A stretch of DNA of 64,000 bases from Myroides odoratimimus (GCF_030326305.1 NZ_JACAKB010000015.1:20305-84304), one strand, 5' to 3'; positions 39,557 to 48,871 are shown, counted from the first letter of the stretch. Translations and numbers: made by a program. The notes: generated from the letters alone by a model not told the origin.

Positions 39557-40141
39557 ATGAATATGGTATCTATTATGCTCAATATATTTTTTCAACGTTT
39601 TAATCTATTCTCAGAAGAAGAGATAGGTATTATTGTAGCTTTATTTGCACAACGCAATATTGCTAAGAATGACTATCTCGTAAAAGAAAATGAATACTGT
39701 GAAGAAATAGCCTTTATTGAATTAGGTATTTTTCGTTCCTTTTATACAAACGAAAAAGGAGATGAACTGACTTATTGTTTTCGTTTTCCAGATGATTTGA
39801 TTGGTGCATATTCTGCTTTTATTACAGGAGGAAAAAGTATTGAGAGTATCCAAGCGATTGTTAATACAGTAGTTTGGTCTATTCAGAAGAAAGATCTCGA
39901 TGCTTTAGCAGATAGATTACCTCAGTGGACTACTTTCTTAAAGATTATTGCTGAGCAACAGTATTTAGAATTAGAACGCAGAGTGATACAGTTTCAGCGA
40001 GAGACTGCCTCTGAACGTTATAAGAATCTATTGATACATCACCCTAATTTTGTACAGTATATTCCGTTACAGTATTTGGCTTCTTATTTAGGAATTACCC
40101 AAAGACATTTAAGTCGTATCAGAAAAGAGATTACTTTTTAG
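39557..40141 (+). CDS. Crp/Fnr family transcriptional regulator
   Basis: The 194-residue protein has a cyclic-nucleotide-binding-type fold (residues about 15-120: LVKENEYCEEIAFIELGIFR, LTYCFRFPDDLIGAYSAFI) and a C-terminal helix-turn-helix (about 165-192: YIPLQYLASYLGITQRHLSR, IRKEITF). The usual phosphate-binding RSA segment is not evident, so ligand binding is uncertain. It starts a likely co-regulated set: a saccharopine-dehydrogenase-like gene 61 bases downstream and an NAD(P)H oxidoreductase gene. It may control them. Confidence 0.85.
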   Translation: MNMVSIMLNIFFQRFNLFSEEEIGIIVALFAQRNIAKNDYLVKENEYCEEIAFIELGIFRSFYTNEKGDELTYCFRFPDDLIGAYSAFITGGKSIESIQAIVNTVVWSIQKKDLDALADRLPQWTTFLKIIAEQQYLELERRVIQFQRETASERYKNLLIHHPNFVQYIPLQYLASYLGITQRHLSRIRKEITF

Positions 40142-40202
40142 ACATTTGTCCAGTATTTAGACCTCTATAGGCTATTAGTTTTGTCTGCAAATCAAATTAA
40201 TT

Positions 40203-41228
40203 ATGCAGAACAATATTTTAATCGTAGGAGGTAAGGGGTTAGTAGGGGGGACTATAGCTCGTATCTTAAAAGAGCGAAATCCTCAATGTAATATAATCTT
40301 AGGAACTAGAGCTCCTAAAGATCTACAAAAAGAAGTACAGATAGATGTCAATAGCCCATCTTCACTAGAAGCTATTCTATCTAGAAGTATCGATTTAATT
40401 ATTTTATCTGTTAATGACCAGAAGGATCATGTACTTCGTTTTGCGATAGAGCATGGAATAGATTATTTGGATATCACTAAACCAACACCCGCTTTACACA
40501 AGGCATTACAGATTACTACAGACTATACTAAGTTTAATAGCCGTATTGTATTTGGCTCAGGTTGGATGGGAGGAATTGTTCCTGGATTAGTAAAATCTGC
40601 TGTGCCTACTACAGAAAAAATAGAGCGCGCACAACTGATGGTGTATTATTCTATAAAAGATAAAGCAGGCGAAAGTTCAGCTCATTTTATGGCAGAGCAT
40701 GTTGCAACTCCTTTTGTTCAGTATCAAAAGAATCAACCTAAGGAGGTTTTACACTTTTTAGATAGTGAATCTTATTGTTTCTCTTTTGGGCTAAGAAATA
40801 GGCAAGTTTACAACTTTGACACTCCTGATCTGTATATTTTGAATCAAGTAGAAGCTGTACCTACCGTAAGTGTGAAGATGACTTACAACTCTAAGTTTGT
40901 AACTCGTGTATTAGGCTGGATGCAGCAGTTCGGTGTATTTAAGAGAATGTCTTTAAAGACAAGGAGAAAGATATTTGGAGGTAGTGGAGCAGGAGATATA
41001 TCAGTATTCGAAATCATTATTAAAGGCTCTCAGCAAGTAAGGAGAATTTTATTAAAGAGTGATAGAGGACAGGCAGAATTAACTGCTTTATCAGCCGTAT
41101 TACATACAGAGGCATTAGTTAGTAATAAAGTTTTACCTGGGCAGTATTTTGCACATCAACTTCATGGAGAAAAAGCACTTTTCACAGGTTTACAACAATA
41201 TGATTCTATAACAGTAAAAGAGATATAA
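40203..41228 (+). CDS. Saccharopine-dehydrogenase-like NAD(P)-binding protein
   Basis: The 341-residue protein opens with a Rossmann motif NNILIVGGKGLVGGTIARIL, then NDQKDHVLRFAIEHGIDYLD and FGSGWMGGIVPGLVKSAV, the pattern of the saccharopine-dehydrogenase NADP-binding family. Many members act on uncharacterised substrates; a lysine pathway role is not supported here. Its stop overlaps the start of the next oxidoreductase gene by one base (TAATG), so the two proteins are translationally coupled. Confidence 0.8.
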   Translation: MQNNILIVGGKGLVGGTIARILKERNPQCNIILGTRAPKDLQKEVQIDVNSPSSLEAILSRSIDLIILSVNDQKDHVLRFAIEHGIDYLDITKPTPALHKALQITTDYTKFNSRIVFGSGWMGGIVPGLVKSAVPTTEKIERAQLMVYYSIKDKAGESSAHFMAEHVATPFVQYQKNQPKEVLHFLDSESYCFSFGLRNRQVYNFDTPDLYILNQVEAVPTVSVKMTYNSKFVTRVLGWMQQFGVFKRMSLKTRRKIFGGSGAGDISVFEIIIKGSQQVRRILLKSDRGQAELTALSAVLHTEALVSNKVLPGQYFAHQLHGEKALFTGLQQYDSITVKEI

Positions 41229-41806
41229 TGAAGAGAATAACAGTTATCAATGGACATCCAAATAAAGATTCACTGTGTTTTGGATTAGTAGATGCATATG
41301 TAAAAGGAGCCAGGGAGAGTGGAGCAGAAGTGAGAGAAATCACAGTAGCGAAGATGAGCTTTAATACGAACTTACAGTATGGTTATCAGAAACGCATGGA
41401 ACTAGAACCAGATTTAGTTAAGGCGATAGATGATATCAAATGGGCTGATCATCTTGTATGGGTACACCCTGTATGGTGGGGAGGACTTCCCGCTTTAGTA
41501 AAAGGATTTATCGATAGAATATTTCTACCAGGTATTATGTATCAGTACAGAGAGAATAGTATGTTATGGGACAAATTACTGAAAGGTAAAACAGCTCATA
41601 TTATCACTACCTTAGATCAACCAGGATGGTATTATCGCTTGATATATGGAAGACCTAGTGTGAATCAGCTAAAGAAATCAACACTGCAGTTCTGTGGTGT
41701 ATCTCCTGTAAAAGTCACTTATATTGGAATTGTTAGAAATTCTAAAGAAGAGCAGAGGCTGAAGTGGATTGCTAGAGTAGAACAGCTAGGCAAACAATTG
41801 AAGTAA
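41228..41806 (+). CDS. NAD(P)H-dependent flavin oxidoreductase (KefF/NQO type)
   Basis: The 192-residue flavodoxin-fold protein starts ITVINGHPNKDSLCFGLVDA, with a phosphate-binding loop, and contains the FMN-binding VHPVWWGGLPALVKGFIDRI (about 79-98) and IITTLDQPGWYYR. This is the NAD(P)H dehydrogenase (quinone)/KefF-like family, reducing quinones or nitro compounds by two electrons. It is coupled to the saccharopine-dehydrogenase-like gene by a one-base overlap. Confidence 0.9.
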   Translation: MKRITVINGHPNKDSLCFGLVDAYVKGARESGAEVREITVAKMSFNTNLQYGYQKRMELEPDLVKAIDDIKWADHLVWVHPVWWGGLPALVKGFIDRIFLPGIMYQYRENSMLWDKLLKGKTAHIITTLDQPGWYYRLIYGRPSVNQLKKSTLQFCGVSPVKVTYIGIVRNSKEEQRLKWIARVEQLGKQLK

Positions 41807-41923
41807 GAGTAATCTTGATTTTTGTTTTTATAGATATGGTATAAGAACTATAAAAGTACGAGAAGAGATAAATCTGTACTTTGTCCTATTAAATCTCCTA
41901 TAAGGGTAAGAATAAAGAATAAG

Positions 41924-41967
41924 AACGCTATTAGTTTTGTAATGTCAAAATAATAGCGTTTTTTTAT
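41924..41967 (+). terminator. Rho-independent terminator
   Basis: AACGCTATTA and TAATAGCGTT form a perfect 10-base stem with a 17-base loop, followed by a run of T residues; it lies 118 bases after the stop of the oxidoreductase gene. Confidence 0.75.
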
Positions 41968-42016
41968 TCTATATAAATATCAACGTTATTATTCAATTTT
42001 AAAAAAGACAACAAAA

Positions 42017-42322
42017 ATGGAAGAGTTTATAGACTTTGACAATTTAAAACGTCCTGTATTAGTACAGTTTTATGCCGATTGGTGTGCTCCATGTAGAACA
42101 CTATCAGGTATAATAGATCATATAGAGGAGGATATAGAAGCTAAAGTAGATTTAATAAGAGCAAATATAGATCAATGTAAGGACTTAAAAGAAGAGTTCT
42201 TTGTTCGCTCTGTACCCACGATGATTTTATTAAATAAGCAGGGAGATATCTATTGGCGTCAGACAGGTGTTGTTGCTCCACAAGAGATTATGAAGCACGT
42301 GTGGCAAGTAGATAAAGAATAA
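42017..42322 (+). CDS. Thioredoxin
   Basis: The 101-residue protein has the active site WCAPC (C23 and C26) in VQFYADWCAPCRTL and the cis-proline in SVPTMILLNKQGD. CAPC replaces the commoner CGPC. It is cytoplasmic, without a signal peptide. It lies 17 bases before the DUF2938 membrane gene and 533 bases before an AraC regulator; the three genes run in the same direction and may form an operon. Confidence 0.93.
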   Translation: MEEFIDFDNLKRPVLVQFYADWCAPCRTLSGIIDHIEEDIEAKVDLIRANIDQCKDLKEEFFVRSVPTMILLNKQGDIYWRQTGVVAPQEIMKHVWQVDKE

Positions 42323-42339
42323 TTTAAAGAATTGAAATA

Positions 42340-42840
42340 ATGAATAACGTTGTATTATTAATTGAGTATGCTTTATTATTAGGCATAGGAGCTACTATAT
42401 TTATGGATCTTTATGCAGTAGCTATTAAGAAACTGTTTAATATTCCATCATTGGACTATGCGATGGTGGGTAGATGGATAGGATCTTTTACGAAAGGAGT
42501 GTTTAGTCACCCTAATATTATGCAGGCTACCCCAGTGAAGAATGAGAGAGCATTAGGATGGATAGCACATTACTTCATTGGTATAAGTTTTGCTTTTGTA
42601 CTATTGGTAATTTGTGGTGTAGAGTGGCTTTTAGCACCTACATTTTTACCTGCACTAGTTATAGGAGTGGCTACGACAGTGTTTCCATTCTTTATGATGC
42701 AACCTGCCTTTGGGTTTGGAATAGTAGCTTCCAAAACACCTAAACCAAATATAGTAAGGCTACGCAGTCTTCAAGCGCACACTGTTTATGGGATAGGGTT
42801 ATATGTAGCAGGATGGGTATTATCTCTAATTATTAGATAA
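42340..42840 (+). CDS. DUF2938 membrane protein
   Basis: The 166-residue protein has four hydrophobic segments (about 6-26, 75-95, 98-120 and 145-163) and the family-like stretches GRWIGSFTKGVFSHPNI and PVKNERALGWIAHYFIGISF. DUF2938 proteins are small inner-membrane proteins of unknown function, often near AraC-type regulators, as here. The gene is 17 bases from thioredoxin upstream and 15 bases from the regulator downstream. Confidence 0.85.
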   Translation: MNNVVLLIEYALLLGIGATIFMDLYAVAIKKLFNIPSLDYAMVGRWIGSFTKGVFSHPNIMQATPVKNERALGWIAHYFIGISFAFVLLVICGVEWLLAPTFLPALVIGVATTVFPFFMMQPAFGFGIVASKTPKPNIVRLRSLQAHTVYGIGLYVAGWVLSLIIR

Positions 42841-42855
42841 AAAGTAAGGATATAA

Positions 42856-43812
42856 ATGAGTCAAAGTAATAAAGATATAAGGGAAATAGAGTCAATAGAA
42901 GACTTTAAGAATCATTTTTTGGTATCTGAAGGAGTCAATTGTGGTGAGTGTAATAAACTGCGCTATAAAGAAGGAGCAGGCTATATGGAAGTCTTGTCTT
43001 TGGCTGATTTGAGGCAACACAATGATTTGTTTTTAGGCAGTCGTACGCGTAAGCGATTTTACAGTATGGTGCTAGTAACTAAGGGAACAGTTACTGAAGT
43101 CATAGGGCATAAAGAATACCGCTTAGGTGAGCAGACAATGTACTTTGTGTCGGATAACCAATTACACCAAATAAAAGAATGGACTAATGATCTAGAAGGG
43201 TTTATGTGTCTATTTGATTCTGATTATTTTTTACTTTGTATCAAGCATCAAATCAAGTTGAATAGCTTTCCTTTTTTTCAATTGGACAAGGCTCCTTATG
43301 TGGAACTTACAGAACGTGAGGTAGAGATGATGTGTCATCTGTTTTGGAAGTTAAATCAAGAACAATGTCAAAAAGAAACTTTTAATGATGATTTATTAGT
43401 GCGTATGTTTCTGAATATTATCTTAATAGAGGCAGAGCGAATATATAATCAACAGACTACATCAACTCCCTTTGTATTATCTAGAAAAGAGCAGTTAGTA
43501 GCAAAGTACCAATTATTGGTGACCCAGAATGCTATTGAATTAAAGCAAGTAAATCAATATGCAGAACTGTTACATGTACATCCTCATTACCTTAATGATA
43601 TAGTTAAAGAAATCACTAATCAGCCTGCTAGTTATTTTATTCATAAGTATCTGATAGAAGAAGCTAAATCAAGACTAATACAGACGAATGATACAGTTGC
43701 TCAGATAGCTATAGATTTGAATTTTACAGAGGAATCTTATTTTGGTCGTTTCTTTAAAAAGAAAACTGATTTAACCCCTCTTCAATATAGAAAGCAGCAC
43801 AAACAGCATTAA
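42856..43812 (+). CDS. AraC family transcriptional regulator
   Basis: The 318-residue protein has a cupin-like N-terminal sensing half (about 40-150, with FYSMVLVTKGTVTEVIGHKE) and a C-terminal AraC HTH pair (about 215-315: LKQVNQYAELLHVHPHYLND, IVKEITNQPAS and AQIAIDLNFTEESYFGRFFK, KTDLTPLQYR). Ligand and targets are unknown. Its closeness to thioredoxin and DUF2938 suggests it regulates this set. A strong terminator follows its stop. Confidence 0.9.
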   Translation: MSQSNKDIREIESIEDFKNHFLVSEGVNCGECNKLRYKEGAGYMEVLSLADLRQHNDLFLGSRTRKRFYSMVLVTKGTVTEVIGHKEYRLGEQTMYFVSDNQLHQIKEWTNDLEGFMCLFDSDYFLLCIKHQIKLNSFPFFQLDKAPYVELTEREVEMMCHLFWKLNQEQCQKETFNDDLLVRMFLNIILIEAERIYNQQTTSTPFVLSRKEQLVAKYQLLVTQNAIELKQVNQYAELLHVHPHYLNDIVKEITNQPASYFIHKYLIEEAKSRLIQTNDTVAQIAIDLNFTEESYFGRFFKKKTDLTPLQYRKQHKQH

Positions 43813-43832
43813 AAGCTTACCTATATAAAACT

Positions 43833-43860
43833 AAAATAGAGACCCTGAGGTCTCTATTTT
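43833..43860. terminator. Bidirectional terminator
   Basis: AAAATAGAGACC and GGTCTCTATTTT pair perfectly with a four-base loop. It separates the convergent AraC and MFS genes. Confidence 0.85.
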
Positions 43861-43880
43861 TATGTATAATTTATTCTTTA

Positions 43881-45455
43881 TTAATGTCCTGCACCAGCAA
43901 TGATCTTACCAGCTCCTTTTTTAATCAATAAGAGTATAAAAGGAATACAAATAAGAAATAGTACCCCTAAGAACATAAATACATCCATATAGGTTAATAC
44001 TGTTGCTTGTTTAGTCACTCCTAGGTCTAGTAAGGTGTATGCTTTTTGAAGTGCCTCATCTGTAGGGAATCCTTTCGCTATAAAGCTTTGTTGTAAGGCA
44101 GCTACACGATTCTGAACTTCTAGAGAAGCAGTATCTAAATGACTTACTAATCCTAGTCTGTGGTTTACAGACCATCTAGAGATAAAGGTTGTGATTAGTG
44201 CGATACCAAACGAACCTCCTAATTGACGCATCATCCCAGTAAAGGCTGCTCCTTCACCTATCTCTCTATTTCTTAAGTTAGAGAGTGATAGTGTTGTAAT
44301 TGGTACGAATAGTAATCCTAACCCCACTCCGCGTATCACTAATGGCCAGAAGAAATGCTCACTACCTGTATCTGGAGTAAGTATATTACGAGCCCAGAAA
44401 CTGTATAAGAAGAATACTAAGAATCCTGCTGATACTAGATATTTAGGAGGAACTCCTCTTTGTAGCATTCTAGCGATGAATGGCATCATTAAGGCAGTCA
44501 TTAAGGAACTTGGTACTAATAACATCCCTGCATCTGTAGCAGTCCATCCTAAAATCGACTGGGTATAGATAGGAATGATAAAAGTAGACCCATATAACCC
44601 AAACCCTAAGATAAAGGACAATACTGTACCAATGGCTAGATTAGAATCTTTCAGTACTCTTAAATTTACAATAGGTTTGTCACAGGTCAGTTCCCTCCAT
44701 ACGAAGAAGAAGAACCCTAATACAGATGATATAGATAGAGTCAGAATAGTACTGTTTTCAAACCAATCATCTTGTTGACCATGTTCTAATACGTACTGTA
44801 ATGAACCTACTGCAATAGCAAGTAGTATAATCCCTAAAAAGTCTATCTCATTCAGTTTGCTCTTTTCAGCGTATTTAGGACTTCTAACATATAATATGGC
44901 CAATGTGGTGGCTATAATCCCTAAAGGCACATTGATATAAAAGATAAATGGCCAAGAGTAATTGTCTATAATGTACCCTCCTAATGGAGGTCCAAGTGTA
45001 GGCCCTACAATAACACCCATACCGTATATTGCTTGTGCAACACCTCTTTTTTCTACGGGATAACTCTCTGTGATAATGGTCTGTGAGGTTACTAATAACG
45101 CACCTCCTCCTAGACCTTGTATAAAACGGAATAGTATAATCTCCCATAGCGTAGTAGAATACCCACATAAAAAAGAAGCTACAGTAAAGATGATAATGGA
45201 AGCAGCAAAGTAATTACGTCTTCCAAACTGTTGTGAGAGCCAGCTAGTCATCGGCACTACTATTACATTGGCAATAGCATAAGCCGTTACCACCCAGGCG
45301 ATATCAGTAAGAGAAACACCGATACTCCCTTTCATATCATTCATGGCTACATTGACGATAGTCGTATCAACTATCTCTAACAGTGCACATAGAATGGCGG
45401 TGATGGTAATGATTATTCTGCGATAACCGTGTTCTACTAAGCTTTCTTCACTCAT
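43881..45455 (-). CDS. DHA2-type MFS drug exporter (EmrB-like)
   Basis: The 524-residue protein has about fourteen membrane segments. Family motifs are DTTIVNVAMNDMKGS (motif D-like, about 25-39), the motif A-like FGRRNYFAASIIIF and motif C-like GPTLGPPLGGYI. It would act with the HlyD-like protein and TolC as a tripartite pump through both membranes. It is the last gene of the tetR-tolC-emrA-emrB run, four bases after the adaptor gene. Drug substrates are not predictable. Confidence 0.93.
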   Translation of the reverse strand: MSEESLVEHGYRRIIITITAILCALLEIVDTTIVNVAMNDMKGSIGVSLTDIAWVVTAYAIANVIVVPMTSWLSQQFGRRNYFAASIIIFTVASFLCGYSTTLWEIILFRFIQGLGGGALLVTSQTIITESYPVEKRGVAQAIYGMGVIVGPTLGPPLGGYIIDNYSWPFIFYINVPLGIIATTLAILYVRSPKYAEKSKLNEIDFLGIILLAIAVGSLQYVLEHGQQDDWFENSTILTLSISSVLGFFFFVWRELTCDKPIVNLRVLKDSNLAIGTVLSFILGFGLYGSTFIIPIYTQSILGWTATDAGMLLVPSSLMTALMMPFIARMLQRGVPPKYLVSAGFLVFFLYSFWARNILTPDTGSEHFFWPLVIRGVGLGLLFVPITTLSLSNLRNREIGEGAAFTGMMRQLGGSFGIALITTFISRWSVNHRLGLVSHLDTASLEVQNRVAALQQSFIAKGFPTDEALQKAYTLLDLGVTKQATVLTYMDVFMFLGVLFLICIPFILLLIKKGAGKIIAGAGH

Positions 45456-45458
45456 CGC

Positions 45459-46604
45459 TTATCGTCCACTTTTAATGTTCACATCGATATCTACATTCAT
45501 ACCTGCTTTTACGTATACTAGCATTTCATCCTTCGGATTAGTGAAAGTAATCTTCACAGGGATACGTTGTACTGTTTTTACGAAGTTACCAGATGCATTA
45601 TCAGGAGGTAGTAGAGCGAACTTAGCCCCAGTAGCTGGAGACATAGAGTTTATTACTCCTTCGAACTCATGCTTAGGGAATGCGTCTACTTTTATTTTGA
45701 CAGGTTGTCCCTCACGCATATATTGCATTTGTGTCTCTTTAAAGTTTGCCACTACCCAGATATTGCCTTTTTGTACAGTATTGAATAGCCCTTGTCCAGG
45801 TTGTATTAATTGCCCTACTTGTAGGTTAATTTTAGATACTTGACCATCTTCTTTAGCTGTAATCACGGTGTAAGACAAGTATAACTCCGCATTGTCTAAG
45901 TTAGCCTTAGCTTGATCTACCATTGCCTTAGCAGCATCTATCTGAGAAGTAGAAGCTACAGCTTGAGATCTACTAATATTTACTTGTTGAGCTACAGCAT
46001 TTGCTTGTTTCTCGACTGCTTTTAATTGTTCTTGTAGTACGACTACTTGTTTTTCAGCAGTTTCTTTAGCCGCTAATGCTTGCTCATATTGTTGTTTCGT
46101 AATAGATTGACTTTCATAAAGTTTGTTGTATCTATCATAGTCATTCTTTGCTCTCCATAGCTGAGTTTTTGCAGCATCTATATTTGCTTTAGCAGTCGCT
46201 ACATTAGCTACAGCAGTAGAAGCTCCTGCTTGAGAAGATATTACTGTAGATTCACTAGTATTATGCCCAGCTTCAGCTACTTTTAATTGACTTAATGCCG
46301 CTTGATAGTTTGCTTTAGCTTGATCTACTTTGATTACATATTCTGTATCATCTAGTGTGATTAATACATCTCCTTTTTTGACCATTTGGTTATCTTGTAC
46401 ATGGATACTTTTGATGTATCCTGGTATTTTAGATACGATAGGAGATATCTTTGTTTCTACTTGAGCATCATCAGTAGTCTCATGAGCCATAGAATGGATG
46501 TATTTATATACACCATATCCTCCTCCAAATAGTATTATAGCTCCTAACGCAATAATAAATTTCTTATTTAGAGGTTTTTTATATTCATTATTATTTGTTT
46601 CCAT
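45459..46604 (-). CDS. HlyD/EmrA-type membrane-fusion protein
   Basis: The 381-residue protein has one N-terminal anchor (about 15-32, FIIALGAIILFGGGYGVYKY), the biotinyl-lipoyl-like start KISPIVSKIPGYIKSIHVQD, a long Ala/Gln-rich coiled hairpin (about 90-235) and the closing half of the lipoyl domain (TAKEDGQVSKINLQVGQLIQ). It links the MFS exporter to TolC. It lies one base after the stop of tolC and four bases before the exporter gene. Confidence 0.93.
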   Translation of the reverse strand: METNNNEYKKPLNKKFIIALGAIILFGGGYGVYKYIHSMAHETTDDAQVETKISPIVSKIPGYIKSIHVQDNQMVKKGDVLITLDDTEYVIKVDQAKANYQAALSQLKVAEAGHNTSESTVISSQAGASTAVANVATAKANIDAAKTQLWRAKNDYDRYNKLYESQSITKQQYEQALAAKETAEKQVVVLQEQLKAVEKQANAVAQQVNISRSQAVASTSQIDAAKAMVDQAKANLDNAELYLSYTVITAKEDGQVSKINLQVGQLIQPGQGLFNTVQKGNIWVVANFKETQMQYMREGQPVKIKVDAFPKHEFEGVINSMSPATGAKFALLPPDNASGNFVKTVQRIPVKITFTNPKDEMLVYVKAGMNVDIDVNIKSGR

Positions 46605-46605
46605 T

Positions 46606-47928
46606 TTAGTTTCCCGATTGTAAGTTGTCTAATAATTTTCCTGTTTTGTATGCATATTGATACAATGTCAATGTTTGATCAGCTTCTCCTAGCATATTGT
46701 CTATTTGAGCTTGTAGCTGTTGTACATCAGCTTCTAATAGATGATCAGTGTCAGTCAGACCATTGTCATATTTATCTTTTACAATGCGGTAATTCTCATT
46801 AGCCTGAATAAGAGCTTTTGATAAAACAGTATTCTTTTTTAAAGCTAATTCATAAGCATTATACGCTTCTTCTATTTCTACTTTAGCCATATCTTCTACT
46901 AATAAGACTTGGTATTCAGCTTCTGTTTTCTTTGCTTTAGCTTTATTGACTTCTGTTCTGTTTTTAAAGATAGAAGCTAAGTCATATTTTAGACCGACTC
47001 CTACCATAGTAGCATTAGTGATATCAATTACTTTATCTAATTGAATAGCTGAGTATCCAGCTGTTAATCCGATAGAAGGGAAGTAATTACCTCTAGCTAT
47101 TTTGATAGTCGTTTGAGCTATTTCGTCCATTTTCATTACACTCTGAACATCCTTACGTGTAGAGATATCATCTGTTTTAGTAGGTAAGATATCTACAGGA
47201 TTAGCTTTCTCTGCAACGATTGTTTCATTAAACGGAAAATCTAGAAGAGTACTTAATCTAGTACTAATATTCTTCAAGGTATTTTTCGTTTCTTCTAAAG
47301 ACAGCTCTACATTCGCTTCTTGCAATTGTGTTCTTAAATAATCATTTCTAGCGATAAGACCATTGTTTAAGAATTGTTCAAAGTCAATTGTGCGTTGGTG
47401 TGCACGCTTTAGATTTTCTGTTAGTAGTGCTATCGACTGCTGCGTCTTATACAGTGCAAAGTATAAATTGATGGTTTGGTAAACTACATTCTCCGTAGTA
47501 GATTGCTCTGTTAGTTCTGCTAATGCGTAGTATTGTTTACTTTGGTTTACAGCGTTACTAATTTTGAAACCACTAAATAGAGGTACATTAGCTTTGGCTT
47601 GTGCCATCATTAAATGCTGTGGTGTCACCTGTGGCATTTGGTTTTCTCCAGACGATGGAGGTAAAGGTACTTTTAGATTAACATCAGTACCATTAAAGAG
47701 GCGATTATATGATCCTGAAACTTCTAGATCAGGGTAGCGCATATTTTGGGCGCTATGAATCTGAAGTTTAGTAGCCTCTGTACTTGCTTTTACTTTTTTT
47801 ATCTCTTTGCCATTTTTTAAACTTAATGTAATGGCTTGCTCTAGGGTAATAGGTGTTTGAGTTGAAGTTTGAGCAAACGCTTGGCAAATAAATAATGAAG
47901 CAAGTAAGATGTAATTACTTTTGTTCAT
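46606..47928 (-). CDS. TolC family outer-membrane efflux protein
   Basis: The 440-residue protein has a signal peptide (FICQAFAQ) and two repeats of the outer-membrane efflux protein type (TLEQAITLSLKNGKEIKK near residue 28 and the paired helix VNKAKAKKTEAEYQVLLVED near 320). Long alpha hairpins alternate with short strands. It forms the outer channel for the EmrAB-like pump. Its start lies 14 bases inside the end of the tetR gene, so the regulator and pump are coupled. Confidence 0.92.
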   Translation of the reverse strand: MNKSNYILLASLFICQAFAQTSTQTPITLEQAITLSLKNGKEIKKVKASTEATKLQIHSAQNMRYPDLEVSGSYNRLFNGTDVNLKVPLPPSSGENQMPQVTPQHLMMAQAKANVPLFSGFKISNAVNQSKQYYALAELTEQSTTENVVYQTINLYFALYKTQQSIALLTENLKRAHQRTIDFEQFLNNGLIARNDYLRTQLQEANVELSLEETKNTLKNISTRLSTLLDFPFNETIVAEKANPVDILPTKTDDISTRKDVQSVMKMDEIAQTTIKIARGNYFPSIGLTAGYSAIQLDKVIDITNATMVGVGLKYDLASIFKNRTEVNKAKAKKTEAEYQVLLVEDMAKVEIEEAYNAYELALKKNTVLSKALIQANENYRIVKDKYDNGLTDTDHLLEADVQQLQAQIDNMLGEADQTLTLYQYAYKTGKLLDNLQSGN

Positions 47929-48547
47929 TGTAGATTAAAATTGATTGAAAGGATTGTATTAAATAAGGATATATATGCTGTTTGATGTGCAAACTATATT
48001 CTTCGTGATCGGGTATATTCCAATAGCTAGATAAAGTACGTTCGTGGTGTATTAGGTAACTTAATATTCCCAATGAAAAGATAACGAATGTAACAGGGTC
48101 TGGCTTCGCTTTAAAAAGACCTTTTTCATACCCCTCTTCTATAAAACTATTGATAATATTTAATATTTCGCGCTGTAGGATGGTTATACCATCTGATATC
48201 TCAGGGATGTCCTCTTTTTTAGATAGTTGCCCCATTAAGATAATGTGGAAATCAGCGTTTTGTAATTGTACAGTCATCATATGCTCTACGAAAGCTAATA
48301 ATTTCTGCATAGGGTCTAAGTGAGTATCTGTGGTAAGAAGAGCTAGTTTTTCTCTTGTTCGAGTTAATCGTATTTCGAATAATGCAATAACCATTGCTTG
48401 CTTAGAACCAAAGTAATAATTGATCATAGCAACATTAATACCAGCAGCTTTAGAAATATCTCGTATACTCGTTCCATCTATACCTTTTTGAGAGAATAGC
48501 TCCTCTGCTACGATTAATATTTCTTTCTGTTTATCACTTAATGCCAT
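47915..48547 (-). CDS. TetR family repressor of the efflux operon
   Basis: The 210-residue protein has the usual N-terminal helix-turn-helix (about 8-55: ILIVAEELFSQKGIDGTSIR, ISKAAGINVAMINYYFGSKQ) and a helical ligand-binding C-terminal half. A perfect palindrome 26-45 bases ahead of its ATG is the probable operator, so it likely represses itself and the overlapping tolC-emrA-emrB genes until a ligand binds. Confidence 0.93.
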   Translation of the reverse strand: MALSDKQKEILIVAEELFSQKGIDGTSIRDISKAAGINVAMINYYFGSKQAMVIALFEIRLTRTREKLALLTTDTHLDPMQKLLAFVEHMMTVQLQNADFHIILMGQLSKKEDIPEISDGITILQREILNIINSFIEEGYEKGLFKAKPDPVTFVIFSLGILSYLIHHERTLSSYWNIPDHEEYSLHIKQHIYPYLIQSFQSILIYNEQK

Positions 48548-48572
48548 GAGTTGTATTTTTTTTAGAGCGTAA

Positions 48573-48592
48573 AATTAAACAAACGTTTAATT
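48573..48592. promoter_or_regulatory. TetR operator palindrome
   Basis: AATTAAAC and GTTTAATT, perfectly inverted with the four-base spacer AAAC, lie 26-45 bases before the tetR start. This spacing and symmetry are typical of a dimeric TetR-family site. Confidence 0.7.
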
Positions 48593-48723
48593 GGTAATTA
48601 CATTTTTAGTAATTATTTTGTGTTAAAATAGTTTTAATGTAATTATTTAAGTAATTGATTGGTTTTAATGTATTTTATAACTTTTTGATTTACTGTAAAT
48701 TAGAAGTTATAGGTATAAGCTCT

Positions 48724-48871
48724 AATTAAGAATTAAGAATCGTTGCCTATGGCAATCGGTATGCACATGGCGTTGGCGCGGATTTGTAATCCTGGACATA
48801 TATTTACCCAATCTATATCCACAATACACATCACCTCATGCCCGAAGGGCACACATTCCTAATTCCTAATT
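48724..48871. repeat. MITE/REP-like element
   Basis: The 148-base element is bounded by imperfect 17-base inverted repeats, AATTAAGAATTAAGAAT (48724-48740) and ATTCCTAATTCCTAATT (48855-48871), 15 of 17 matching. Inside are two small hairpins (TTGCC TAT GGCAA at 48743-48755; TGCCC GAA GGGCA at 48839-48851) and a GC-richer block GCGTTGGCGCGGATT that recalls REP elements of Bacteroidota. It lies in the gene-free region between tetR and the AraC-Ogt gene. No transposase is present. Confidence 0.55.

Noticed and set aside
44884-45168. 94-residue minus-strand frame within the MFS exporter
   Set aside because: It is an out-of-frame overlap on the same strand; the exporter frame carries all family motifs.
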